DNA from: Strigops habroptila
Taxonomy: Eukaryota > Chordata > Aves > Psittaciformes > Psittacidae
DNA: 64,000 nt
Direction of reading: 5' to 3'
Assembly (NCBI RefSeq): GCF_004027225.2
Contig: NC_044279.2
Span: forward strand, 28,188,705 to 28,252,704
Below the pieces are notes generated by a model that was not told where the DNA came from, ran no database searches, and worked only from the letters and a program-made list of their open reading frames with translations. This document shows, in pieces, positions 27,293 to 39,700 of this stretch. Made by a program: the position numbers and the translations under genes. The stretch's first letter is position 1; every line of letters starts with the position of its first letter.

Positions 27293-27863
27293 TGTCGTGG
27301 TTTGAGCCCAGCCGGTAACTCAGAACCACACAGCCGCTCGCTCACTTCCCCCCCCCCTTCTTCCTCCCCCCGCTCCCGGAGGGATGGGGAGGAGAATGGG
27401 AAGAATGTAACTCCCACGGGTTGAGATAAGAGCAGTCCCGCAACTAAGGTATAACACAAAACCACTACTGCTACCACCAATGATAATAACGATTAGTGAA
27501 ATAACAAGGGGAGAGGATACAATTGCTCACCACCCGCCGACCGATACCCAGCCCGACCCGAGCAGTGATCAGGGCCTTCCGGGTAACTCCCCCCGGTTTA
27601 TATACTGGGCATGACGTGCTGTGGTACGGAATACCCCTTTGGCTAGTTTGGGTCAGGTGTCCTGTCTCTGCTTCCTCCCGGCTTCCCCTCCTCCCTGGCA
27701 AAGCATGAGACTGAGAAAGTCCTTGGTTGGAATAAACATTACTTAGCAACAACTAAAAACATCGGTGTTATCAGCGTTGTTCCCAGGCTGAAAGTTAAAA
27801 AACACAGCACTGCACCAGCTACTAAGCAGGAGAAAAATGACTGCTATAGCTGAACCCAGGACA
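27293..27863 (-). repeat. ERV LTR, 571 bp, family A
   Basis: In element sense it starts TGTCCTGGGTTCAGCT and ends CCACGACA (TG...CA). A TATA box (TATATAAAC on the minus strand) lies at about 27597-27606. It aligns along its length with the solo LTR at 34902-35535, which carries about 60 bp more. A C-rich stretch sits at 27348-27370. Open frames on both strands across this LTR are not genes. Confidence 0.9.
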
Positions 27864-27868
27864 GTGAT

Positions 27869-30800
27869 CCACTTCCAGGCCCAGAATTTCAAGAAAGTTG
27901 TAACAATCTAAGCATAAAATGTAAAAAGTCAAGAAAAATAGAAAACTGCAATTATTTAATCAAATAGGATATGACTAATTTGGGGACACAATAACAACCT
28001 TCACGTACACTGAAAGGAATGAAATACTCTGTTCTCTACCCGTGATACACAGGACAAGAAGTAAATGGCTTAAGCTGCAGCAATAAATATTCATGGTAGA
28101 CAGTGGGAAAATCTTAATAGCAGTGGAGGATCAAAGCCCTTGAACAGGTTGCACAGGGATGTTCTGAAATCCTCCATACTGGAAACACATCAAAAAGGGT
28201 TATATACATGCCTTCATCAGAAAAGATATGACACATATTACACAAGACATCTTGGATGTGGCAGGTCATTCTAGCCTTTTCTGATAATAAGAAATAAAGT
28301 ACCACGATGCTGCAGGGAAAAACTATATTTTCAATTATTCTTTTTCTCATTGTTGTAGCTCTTTACTTGTACTACAAAAGCAGCATTCATCATGATGATG
28401 TTTGCTCAGTTTTCATCTATTTATGATCTTTTTCCAAAGTCTATTTCTTCCCTTAATGAAGCAGGATTTTTTTAAAAAATCATTACATAGTCTAAGGATT
28501 ATCAGACATATAACATACCTGATTGTTAAGTAAGCTGTATCTTCACATGCAATAGGAAGACTTTCAAAAAGAAATTAATAAGCATTTATCAGATTCAATA
28601 TTTAAAGTCTCAACAAGAGCACAAGTATATTTTATATCCTCGTAATCTTAAAGCTGTATATCAACATTATTAGGTTATATATTGTGTATATTCTCAGTAT
28701 GGTTTCCTCAGCAACTATATTTTGGGTAGCTTTGCTATGGCAACCAAAGATGATTGCTTATTTTACTGTTTCAATTAATAATCCATGGCCTGAACTATTA
28801 AAGCAATAGTTAGATAATACATCTACAAAAGGCTAAATAAACATATGTTACACAAGTACAAGCCTTCTGTAAGAGTTATTTCTCTGGAGTAGGAATAATA
28901 CATAAGTACATCACTAATTAGAATCTGTATTTCAGTGCCTAAAATAGAAACACTGGGCTCAATTCTAGCCTTATATGGAGGAAGGCACAATAGTGGGTTT
29001 TGCAACATATGTGACAATCATCTATTATGCAAGTATCACATTATGTCAGAATCAACTCCTTATTTATAAAGGCAGGAGAATGAATTTCCCAGTATGCCCT
29101 TCTGCCCCAGTCCTGCCCTCAATTACGTGGGAACAAATCTATTAAATCAAAGGAGCCTCTCTGTAAAGCTGGAAGAGAATTGGGCCTTTGTCAGTTTTTC
29201 TTGCAGAATTTCTAACCACACTTAGCTGATCCACTGCTTTTGTTGTATATAATGGGCAATATATAATTCTGTAAGACTTCCTAAAACTGGTGACAAAATA
29301 TTCTCAATCAAAAGCATTCCAGATTTCAGGATGGCATGTGCAAAAGCTGAACATATCTCTTAAGCAAACATGATTTTCTGTCTTTAGTTTGGACAAATAT
29401 AAAGAGTATCCAGATGATCTTAACCTTTTTGCAATTTCCACTTATATAAGGGTTTTTTTTTTGCACGTCTCCACATTTCAGCACTTTGTCATCTGACTAT
29501 GAAGTGGCTCCCAGATTTAATTATAAATACAGGTCTAGAAGCCTGGTTTATGTTACCAGTCTGGATTTGAACATTGCTTTCAAAAGCCATGTCTACACTT
29601 TTTTTTTTTGTCTCAGTAGCAATGCCCTTACATTGCAGGTCAAACCATTCTTTACATGGTCAACTTCCGTGAACTAACTTACGCAAGGTCTGAAAATTAA
29701 AACGTGATAAATATTGGAACTTGTGCAAGTCTTAATACATGTTCTTATTACAATAATTCTGTCATTGTTCAATACATATTATGTCATAACTGTGTACTTG
29801 GTGAACAGGTAGCTAATGCATACAATGTCATTGCATGGAGAGAGCTAGGTTCTGAAGGCAGTACCGCATGGTAGAGTGTGGAAATTCAATGGAAAAACAC
29901 AAGAATCTACACAACTGTACATTTTTTTTCCTTAGGTCTTAGCCCCATTGTCTTGTGCCTCAAACTACTCATAGGAGTATCTTTCCTACTCAAAGCATTT
30001 AAGATTTTGAGCTACACATGTAGGACAGTAGTATCTGAAGGTGTGATGTGGTTACCTAAGCAGCTGTATTATTCTCCACGTCATTCAACATTTCATAGTT
30101 CAAGTCTCCCAACCCAGTTAGACGGGAATCCATGATCAACAAAATCACCTATCATCTCCACATAAACTAGGGTCCTACAGTTATAATGATCTTTGATGCT
30201 GAGATCCCAAAGGAAATACTTCAGTTATTCCATTTATTTGGAAAACTGAATAATCCTGAACCAGCCACTCTCACCTAATCTTTTTTTTTTTTATATATAA
30301 CAACTTTGCTAGCTAATGCACTTTTCTACAATTACCCCATCTCTTTTTAAAGAAGGTCAAACCAGAGCTGTCATTTTCTGAAGAGAACATAGTGATTTCT
30401 GAAGAGAACATTACCTTCTGAGTAATCTAAATGAAGGTGGAAATCCAAATCAAAAATCCTCATGTGCAGGTGCAGAAGCACACACTGAATTTTCAAAATA
30501 CACCACCTATATATACATTCCATGAATGAACAGAGAAGCTTTCACTGGCTCATAGCACCCATCACATTAAATGACAAGATGACCTTATCGTTTATCATCA
30601 AATTTTCCAAGTTCTCTAAAATCCATATGCTGACCTAGATTGCCTTGAAAATCGCCAGAACTGAAGACATTCAGACAAGAATGTCTGAGCAAAGCACAGT
30701 GCCGACAAACACCACACTACACAAAAAAATCCCCCCAAGAAATCCCAAACCACATTCACCATTTTTTCCTCCATACCCAAAGAAACTATGGCTCTAATAT

Positions 30801-33800
30801 GTCTCAAACTAGTAAGTTGAGCTTTTTTGGGGATAATAGCCTTACAATTTTTTCATGGCAAAAGTCTGAATATCTGCAACTCCAGGTAAAGCTGACAAAT
30901 AAGAGCCTTCCATGAGCAACGGGCTGTTTTAAAGGTAGCCTAGTGATACTATAGCAGTGCGACTCCCATTAATGTGCCTTAATCACAGAGTACCTTTCTT
31001 AATCCTATGAGTCTGGATCCCCAAATGCCTGTTTACAAGTAGTATGCTATTCTCCACCTGTACAGCAGTAAATTTATCCCAAGAGTAAAACTTCTGATTT
31101 CAGAGATCATGAGTAAGAGTAGTTATATAACTTAGGACATTTAAAAATTTTGACATCAAAGTCTCAGTTACTTACCCAATGACCAGTAAAAGAAAGACAT
31201 CTAAAAAAAGGTGGGTTTTGTTATCTCAAGAAAGGTGTTTAAAAGATGTTAAACAACTTCTAGAGATGCTCATTTCCTCACTTGTGAGTAACTGATGACA
31301 AGTGATGATAACTGGTCAAGCTGATACATGATTGTGGCACTGATGGGGGCAAGAGGAAGAGGAAGACACAGGATGGAGGAAGGTGGAGCAAACCAGAAGT
31401 GGGAGCAGCCCATACACAGGAAGTTATGCCTAGCTGGAAAAAACTGATGTGTTGTGAAGTGAGATGCAGCTACAACAGATCTGGAGACTCCTGCCTTAAA
31501 GAAACAATATCAACCAGTGAATTTCCTTGTCCAGATACCATTCTCCCTAGAATGGCTCTCCGAGATTAGAACTTCTGGATACTAGTGTTACATCCTGGGT
31601 TTTTTTACAGATACTAGCATAACAATAGATACTGTTTTATATTTAAATTGTTTAATTAAATTTTCATGGCATTTTCTTTGGGATTCTAGAAAGAAAATTT
31701 TCCATCTATTTGAAGATGAAAATGCTTCCACTGTCACTTTGTAAACGCATTTCATCTTTCTTAATTGAAAAAAAAAAAAAAAACCCAAACCCTTACCAAA
31801 TTGTAAATGGTTGGTTTCACAGAAATTTCTGGACAGAATTACAATTAAGTCACTGAAGACAAAACCAAAAAGAAATTCTTCCAACAAATGTCATAGCAGA
31901 ACTGCTAGAGAGAAAGGAAGGGAATAGGAAGCATTTTAGCAACAAATGTAGCTGATTAAGACCTCCTACACACATTGGTTACCTTATTTTGAAATTAATT
32001 TTAACACCTTTGGATATTCAGCAGTAAATATTACCAATTCTAATTTTATTTTTTAATATTAAATAGTATAACTGTCTTCTAGAATCACTACCAAGAGGAA
32101 CATGTTACTGTAAATGTGGTTTGAGATTGAGCTCCTTGCAAAATGCATGTATTTGTGTTGGTTTTCACACTCTTAATAATTATCAAGCAACTTGCCAATG
32201 TTAAGCTTAATTCTTGCCAAAAGCCCTGTTCTTGTAGCAATCAATCAACACTTGCTCAACAGTAGTTTAAGTTCCACAGAAACATTCAAAATATGCCACA
32301 AAGTATAGAATTACTCGTGAGGAAAATGGTGCAGGCACTGTTTTCATAGCTAACTGCATGATTCTTTTCCTGTTATGACCTCAGTAAATATGATAATGGT
32401 AAAAACACTGCTTTGAATTCTGCATTTAGCAAAAAGGATATTTTAAAGTGTAATGGGTGGTAAGCAGGCAGTTAAGCCTTTGAAACCAACTCCCTCACAG
32501 TGAGGAGGTAAAAACAAGGGTGAAAATTAGCAAATGCTTTTCAGGCAACAAAAGAAATGTTGCCAGCTGAACAATGACCTCTTTAGGGCTACAGAGATTT
32601 GGATTTACTAAGGTAAAACAGCTGGCTTAGAGAGAAAGTGCTGAAGAAGAAGCTACAAAAAAGGAGGTCACCGACTTCCAAATTAATTATTGGACAAAAG
32701 AGCACTGAGCTGAAGATAGAAGAGTGCAGTTTCAAATAAAGATCCTATAGTAAGGAGCCTGACTAAGACATTTATGATCTTGATACAAAATGCCACTGCT
32801 TGTTGTTTCTTGAGAATTATGAAGAAGGATAAGAATTTGAGACTGGATTATGAATAGCGCGAATTTCTTCCTGATGATACACAACTATATAAACCCCACC
32901 AATAAAATGTTGATATATCAACAATTATGATCCTGGGGAAAATAGAAATAGGAAATAAATATAGACTAGGAGGTTTTTGTTGTGGTCTTGCTGCCAGCTA
33001 ATGAACCACCACTAGGAAATTCAGAAAAGCTGATGTAACTTCTATAGGAGCTTATTTAAACATGTTGGTGATTTCTAGATTATGCAGAGAAGCAACAGCT
33101 TGCTAGTATTAAGAACTGGCCGAGCCTTATAAGCAAAACTTAAATTAAGAAAGAACAAGGTAGTTTCTATTCAATTCACCTGGCAACATGCAACATGAGA
33201 AGTACAACGGAGAAGTTCTCAAACAAATCCTAAAAGATAGAGTAAATATGAATATTCAAAAGCATATGTATACAAATTTCAGAGAAAGAAGAACAGGAAA
33301 GGAAATGCAGAAATTTCCAGCAAGTTCAAGAGTTATTCCAAACTGGATTGAAATGGACACAGTTCCCCTAAAGACTCAAGGCAGTAGGAGAAAATAAGTA
33401 AGCCTTAAAACTTTTTTTAGCTTCTAAGAGAGCATGCTGATAGTGGTATCTATGTCAGAAGTGCACATCTGAGGCCCACACCTTCAGCAGCTGTAAATTA
33501 CTCTGAAAAAAATAGTCCTATTATTGCTTCTTTATGTGAATTTAACAGCAACAATGAACAAGACTGAAAGAGATCTCTGTAATGTTGTGATTGTTGAAAT
33601 AAAAGCTATTTCTTTTACTCAGTCTTAAAACTACAGCAAGCACAGTGGGAGGAAATCAAGCTGTTCCATTGAGAAAATTAGTATTGAAGATCAGGCATCC
33701 CTTCAGTGGGTACAATAACTCCTATTACAGTGTGTGTGTAAGGCCCTGAGTGACAAGTGCACACGTATTGGTTTTTTCTACAACATCGGCAGGTTGTGAC

Positions 33801-34896
33801 TTTTTTGGTGGGGCATTGAACATGTGGATGCCTACAGGCATGTCCACACCTAACAGTGTGATGGTCCGCCTTGCTGTTGTAACTGTTTCTTCTAGCATCA
33901 AATCCCAGTCAAGCTGCAGCCTCTCTGACATGCAATGGTCCTTATGTCACATACAATATGAATCCATACCATTTTATAGAAAAGCGCTTAGCAAAGCCAG
34001 TGTCGTGTAAAGGTGTGAACGACTGTGCCAGAATTCCTCAAAGATTTGCTGTTCCCAGGGAACTAAGAGGAAAAAATTTCTCTTATGAAAGACATTCCAC
34101 AAGGAAATAAAATATTTATCCATCTTACTGCAAGTGTTATACGCTTTTAGTGCATCACTCAGGAAGTTAAAGGGCAACATGATATTTTAACCCACATCAG
34201 ATCAGGAGGGAGACAATCTTGTCTCTGGATTTTTTTTTAAAGCAATAAACTGCAATATATCCCCAATACTTCCGCACATCATCCCTGTCTCCATATTTAT
34301 ATATGGCCACAATCATAGCAAATATTCCCAGAGGTGGCATCCGGAAAACAAGATCACAGAGTTTTATGGGGGCTACTACCACACAGCTGTCTTCATGACT
34401 ATGAAGACTGTCTTCAGATTGTTCTTACTTGGCCATACCTCCACCATACAGTATTTACTGTGACTGAAGTAAAAAGTGCCTCCACAGTTGGTCTCTGCAA
34501 TATGTCTTCATTCATGCTCAGCAAGGCACTGACATGAAGACTAGTACTGCCCGGAAAACCCAGGGAAAGCTTTCCTCCCCTTCCCTCACATGGGGACTTA
34601 TGCTCTGACAGTTTCTGTCACCGATGTCCCCAGACTGTACTGCCTGTACCATCCCCTCCAGTCATCCCTGGCATGATGGGATGGACACAGACAGGGGCCT
34701 GAGGAAGTCAGTCCCTCCACCGGGCAGAAAAATAAAGCCTCATTTTCTTTACTGAAATTAACATATTTGCAAGGGCAAAGCCAACACAAGAGGGAAGAGA
34801 ATCAGGCCTAAATTTGTGCTTATCCACTTTTCTAAAGACATACATTGGTTTTATAGCAAATGCAAACTTCTACAGAAGTACAAAACATTATCATAT
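27869..34896. other. Gene-free AT-rich DNA, no recognised element
   Basis: No convincing exon or transposon. Poly-T/poly-A runs occur at 29452-29461, 30283-30292 and 31769-31785. A cluster of open frames on both strands between 33725 and 34540 includes a minus-strand 61-codon frame (34197-34382) with a hydrophobic GIFAMIVAIY segment. I could not link it to any family. Confidence 0.5.
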
Positions 34897-35540
34897 CATT
34901 ATGTCCTGGGTTCAGCTGTAACAGTTATTTTTCTCCTTCTGAGTAGCTGGTGCAGTGCTGTGTTTTCGACTTGAGTCTGAGAACAATGCTGATAACACAC
35001 CGATGTTTTTAGTTGTTGCTAAGTAATACTTACTCCGACCAAGGACTTTTCAGTCTCTCATGCTCTGCCAGTGACGAGGGGTGCAAGAAGCCGGGAGGAA
35101 GCAGAGACAGGAAACCTGACCCAAACTAGCCAAAAGGGTATTCCATACCACAGCACGTCATGCCCAGTATATAAACTGGGGGGAGTCATCTGGAAGGCCC
35201 AGATCACTGCTCAGGTCAGGCTGGGTATCAGTCAGCAGGTGGTGAGCAATTGTATTGTGCATCATTTGTGTTTATTGTTTTCTTTTCCTTTTCCCTTTTT
35301 AGTTTTATATTCTCTCCCCTTGTTATTTCCCTTATCATTATTATTATTGGTGGTAGTAGTAGTGGTTTTGTATTACACCTTAGTTATTGGACTGTTCTTA
35401 TCTCAACCCGTGGGGTTTACATTCTTTTGATTCTCCTCCCCATCCCAACAAGAGGTGGGAGAAAAGGGCGGGGAGTGAGCAAGCGGCTGCATGGTTCTGA
35501 GTTTCTGAGTTACTGGCTGGGTCTAAACTGTGACACATTA
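34897..35540 (+). mobile_element. Solo LTR, family A, with 5-bp target duplication
   Basis: The LTR runs 34902-35535 (634 bp) from TGTCCTGGGTTCAGCT to ACTGTGACA. It is flanked by perfect 5-bp repeats CATTA at 34897-34901 and 35536-35540. A TATA box TATATAAAC is at 35168-35176. It belongs to the same family as the LTR at 27293-27863 but lies in the opposite orientation. Compared with that copy it has about 60 extra, mostly T-rich bases near 35253-35313. No internal sequence remains, as expected after LTR-LTR recombination. Overlapping open frames (35071-35430, 35250-35621) are LTR sequence, not genes. Confidence 0.92.
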
Positions 35541-38500
35541 TTACTGTATTCTTTGAAAAGAAATATGGAAAATGTCATTTTTAATATCTTCCAAGAGGCC
35601 TTTCTTAAAAAAAAAAAATAAAAATTAAAAATTGTCATTTAAAGTAGCTTAAAAATAGGGATAGCAGCAATGAAAACATGCTCACAGCATCACCTCCGTG
35701 ACAGACCTGCTAATGGACACACAAAAGAAGCAATGTTGCCTTTGCAGACAGACAGCAGCTTAGATATGGGAGACGTCTCTGCAATTGCTGATGCAAGAGA
35801 CCTACCTGCTAACCTTCTAACAAGGAACTATACAGGAAGTGCAAATCCAAATTATTCAGTGCGTGCATTTGTTTAACCAGAACCAAATTAGAACAGAGGT
35901 AAAAGCATCCTCCCACCATACAGGTATTTAGTGCACAGCAATACCTTTGACATGCAATTTGTCTTTCAAGAGGGGGAAACTACTGTCTGCATTGTAAAAC
36001 TCTTTAAAAGATTCTCCAGGATGACATACCTTTGTGTTTTCTCTCTGATCTGAGGTAGTCGACTCGACAGGAATGTTCCTCAATGTCACAATCAGGCTGC
36101 AATCATCAAGCTGCCCACTTCCAGAGAAGCAAAAATTTACTATGTTGACATATTCTTACTGGCAGTGTAGCTGTTTCATCTCACACAGAAGGAACATACT
36201 GTCGTGTTAGGTTTTGACAGGTCTCCAGAAAAAAAAATGCACTTAGCTGGCAACTTCTATGCAGAGACACTGTGATATCTAACCTACTTTCACGAAGAAC
36301 AACATAAACATTTTCATTATTATTGGCAATACAATCAGCATGATATGGACTTTCATTATGGAATTTTCTTGTTAGTAGGTTGTTAGAGAAGCTTTAAGAT
36401 AAAAATATTGGTTTACCAGTATCTAATCTCTAACAAGAAATTAAGGCCATCAATTCCAAGCTCTAATGCCTAACATTTTCTCATGGTCATTAGTTCCTTC
36501 CTCTGTGCCAGTAGCTGACTGAAAGAAGTTTGACATTCTTGCTAACTCTATAGAAGACACTGCCGCTTGAAATCTGAGGTCTGAGAGGTTGCTGTATATG
36601 ACCCTTTTTCTACTTGAGAGAGTTAAATAAATTCAACCTCTTTTGTCTTCATGCTGGCATCTGATCAGAATTACTGCACTGTTAAAAAGCAGTGATCATT
36701 TATTCTTAACACAAGCATATTCTCTCTTGGAAAAGAAATGCATCCTACTTCTGCATGGGTTTTATAGTCACCAAACTAAAGAGCATGCTGCTATAATTGG
36801 GGGATAAACATTGCATCCTGTTACATGCCCTTTTCTCACTTTACTGTTTTTCATGATGTTTTCCTCTGGCTCCTGAGCCAATTGTTCATCCTGAGTTATC
36901 TTTACTGTGATCTCTAACGCATTTGCTCCATGCTTTATTGTACTGCCTGTGCTCTGCTTTTGGTTACTGAACAAGTCTGACTCTTGGGGATTGTAGCTGA
37001 AAGAACAAATTGGTTATAAAGAATAATAACAATAATGCGTGGACCACATTAAAAACAGTGAACAACATTACTAATTAATTATCTAAGCAACTGGAAGGGT
37101 TTATAGATAAATATTTTGGATAGTAACTAGGCATAACTATCATTCACATTACAGTAGAGAAGCAAGAAAAGCACTGGGGATAGAGGGATCTGCCCCCGCA
37201 CATCTGAAAACTTGGTGGTGGTGCCAGGACAGGCACATTTCAACCCCTGCTCCTGACATGACTTAGACACTTCTGTGCTACAGGGAAGTGCTTCCCTATC
37301 CGTGCACAGATCTTCAGTCCTGTCCCATTTTACATAAACTGGGTTTGGTTTGCTCAAGCCAGGTGTAATATATCAACATGTTCTTGTGAGGGTGCTGGCT
37401 CTGGACCCACTTTAGAGCCCAAGCTGCCTCCAGAAGCTGGTCAAGAGTGGTAAAAGCAGCCTAGCCATCCCAGAGCAGCACTGTGCCAGGACTACATAGG
37501 TAGAAACCAGAGCATGGTGCAGAGTGGTGTTTGTGTACACACATTTCAGCCTTCCCTTAAAAACTAGATGCAGGAGAAAGACAGATATGGACAAAAGATA
37601 GTTTGAGAAATATCACCTTAATAAAGCTCAAATATAATTCCTCACCAAACTACACTTCACATTCTAGGACCCTTGCATATGCTTTCAAAAAATACTCTGT
37701 TGCAAATTTAAATTGCAAATGAAGCTACTCTAATCTTAGCTACTTTAAATACCTTACTACATGGATCCTTCAGGGTGACATATGACTAGATGTAAGTTTC
37801 TTTCAAGTCAGTCTCATGACAACCATTTGTGAGATAATACAACCTCTATTTTTCTGCAACTCTGAGGTAGGCTTTGGCTGTTCGATACGCACTAAGAACA
37901 TCTTTGTTCTAGCTCCTTGATACCCTGACCAAAGGCAAGCTCAGCTACCCCTTCATTCTTACTCCAGGGTCTGTGTAAGCCTCTGTCTGTCAACAAAAAA
38001 AAGCCCTCCAATCCCCACCATTGCTGAGCATAGAGCAACTACATCATCCACCTGGACAATTACAGCATTTCTAGTGTTTAAACCTTTCTGGCAGAGCACT
38101 TTGAGATTTTTAACAGAGGGAAAATACTGTCTAAAACTAAAATCTATTGCATGCTATTTATTGGTTAATCACCAACTGTAAAGTTCTTGGGGCAATTGCT
38201 CAGTAAAACTATATTAAACTCAATTGAAACAATTTAGGGAAAGAGATAATGCTCTGTGCTGTAATAGCTTTTTATTTGAGTGTTTACTATTGCTAAATTT
38301 TGTGTGGACATGTAATTTCAAGTGACATATTTCAAGCCCACAAATCTCATGCCAACATTGCTAGGAAGAAATGTCCTCTATTATTCCATATCTTGGTAGC
38401 TGCAGTGGGATTAAACTGAGGAGTAGAGTTCTAAATTGAACCATTACTATTCTCATTATTGTAAATAATACAGTACTTCGGAACTAAGTCCACACAGGGA

Positions 38501-39628
38501 AAAGTCAAAACCTGATTGTTTTTAGTTTTGTTAGATCACATCATAAAAAACTCATATACCAATGTCAATATCTAGAAATTCAGAGTGAAGACATTTTTTC
38601 CTTTTAAATAGCCTGACAAAAAAACTGATATTCATATTCTTAAAGTAGAATTAATGACCTATGCACAAAACCCAGTATTGTTTCCATACATTAGAAATAG
38701 ATCTGAACTGATGAGTACCTTTAAATAAAATATCTGCAGCTATGTTGTCACAAGGGACATTTCTAAGAGAACATGAGACTGCTGCCTTAGGACTATTGTC
38801 ATAAGAGTAAATTACTTTTATACCATTTCCTACTCCTTCTACAGGTTTTGTTGGAAGAATGAATATATCTTACACTGCATTCTGTACTTGCTGTAGCCTG
38901 TCACAGGAATGAATTATCACCAAATTTTAATGCTTCAATACTGTGCATTTTTATTCTCATTATATTCTCCCTTTTTTCTCAATCTTGTGAGAAAAATTAT
39001 AATAATAAAGAGAAAATAGCAGAACATTTATCCATTTATCTATTCCCTTGACACCCTTAAGATTGTAACCAGAACAGAAAATTATATGAAAATGATTTGT
39101 TCTTACACTAAATATAGACACAAGGAAAGAAATAAGTTTAAAATTAATCAGTTCCCTGAAGAATATGAATCCTTGGTCCATCTTCAGTGCTCTAAAATGT
39201 ACTCCTACATTGAGCATTGTAATCAATTAAAGCTATAGACAGTATTAAACATTATCATCTGCTACTGTGATGTTGACAGCTGTGAAGTAAGACTGCAATT
39301 GGACATGATACCCCAGTTTGGGACAATGAGGCCCAGAGAAAAGAAAGGCAGAGCACTAGATCTCTAAAATGTTTTATAAAAGCATAGATATTAGGAAATC
39401 TGAACTCTTCAAGTCCTTGTGTCTAAACCAGAGTGATATATTTCTGCTGAATATGAAGTATATGTTATATTTAATAGTATTTTATCATTTCTTCTTTTAA
39501 GACAGAATGAGATAAAGGTGCATAAATTGACATTTTATCAGTACACAGTATTGCCATACCAAGGAAGCAAAAAACACCAAAGAGCTGTTTATGAAAGTAC
39601 TATTTTATAAATATTATGTCTCTTTAAA

Positions 39629-39700
39629 TATGTATCTGTATATATATATTTACATATGTATATATCCATTACTATATTTATATCCACACATATATATACA
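39629..39700. repeat. TA/TATG-rich microsatellite
   Basis: Interrupted TATATA, TATG and TATC units forming a low-complexity AT tract. Confidence 0.7.

Larger units (their letters stand above)
26465..27868 (-). mobile_element. Chimeric ERV insertion: LTR - tRNA-Lys - pol fragment with inverted U3 termini
   Basis: On the minus strand the order is a complete LTR (27863-27293), an 8-nt spacer, a tRNA-Lys primer-binding site (27284-27267) that continues into a copy of nearly all the tRNA (to 27216), then an uninterrupted pol fragment (about 27209 to 26486), a run of eight A, and finally a 16-bp inverted copy of the LTR start. The outer ends are therefore perfect 16-bp inverted repeats (26470-26485 and 27848-27863), both of the U3 type. 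The flanking 5-mers GGGAT (26465-26469) and GTGAT (27864-27868) differ at one base and look like an aged target duplication. There is no second LTR and no gag or env. The pol sequence looks ERVL-like (class III); that class call is inference. Confidence 0.85.

Noticed and set aside
35071-35621. 119- and 123-codon plus-strand ORFs
   Set aside because: They lie within the solo LTR and correspond to non-coding LTR sequence shared with the other family-A copy.
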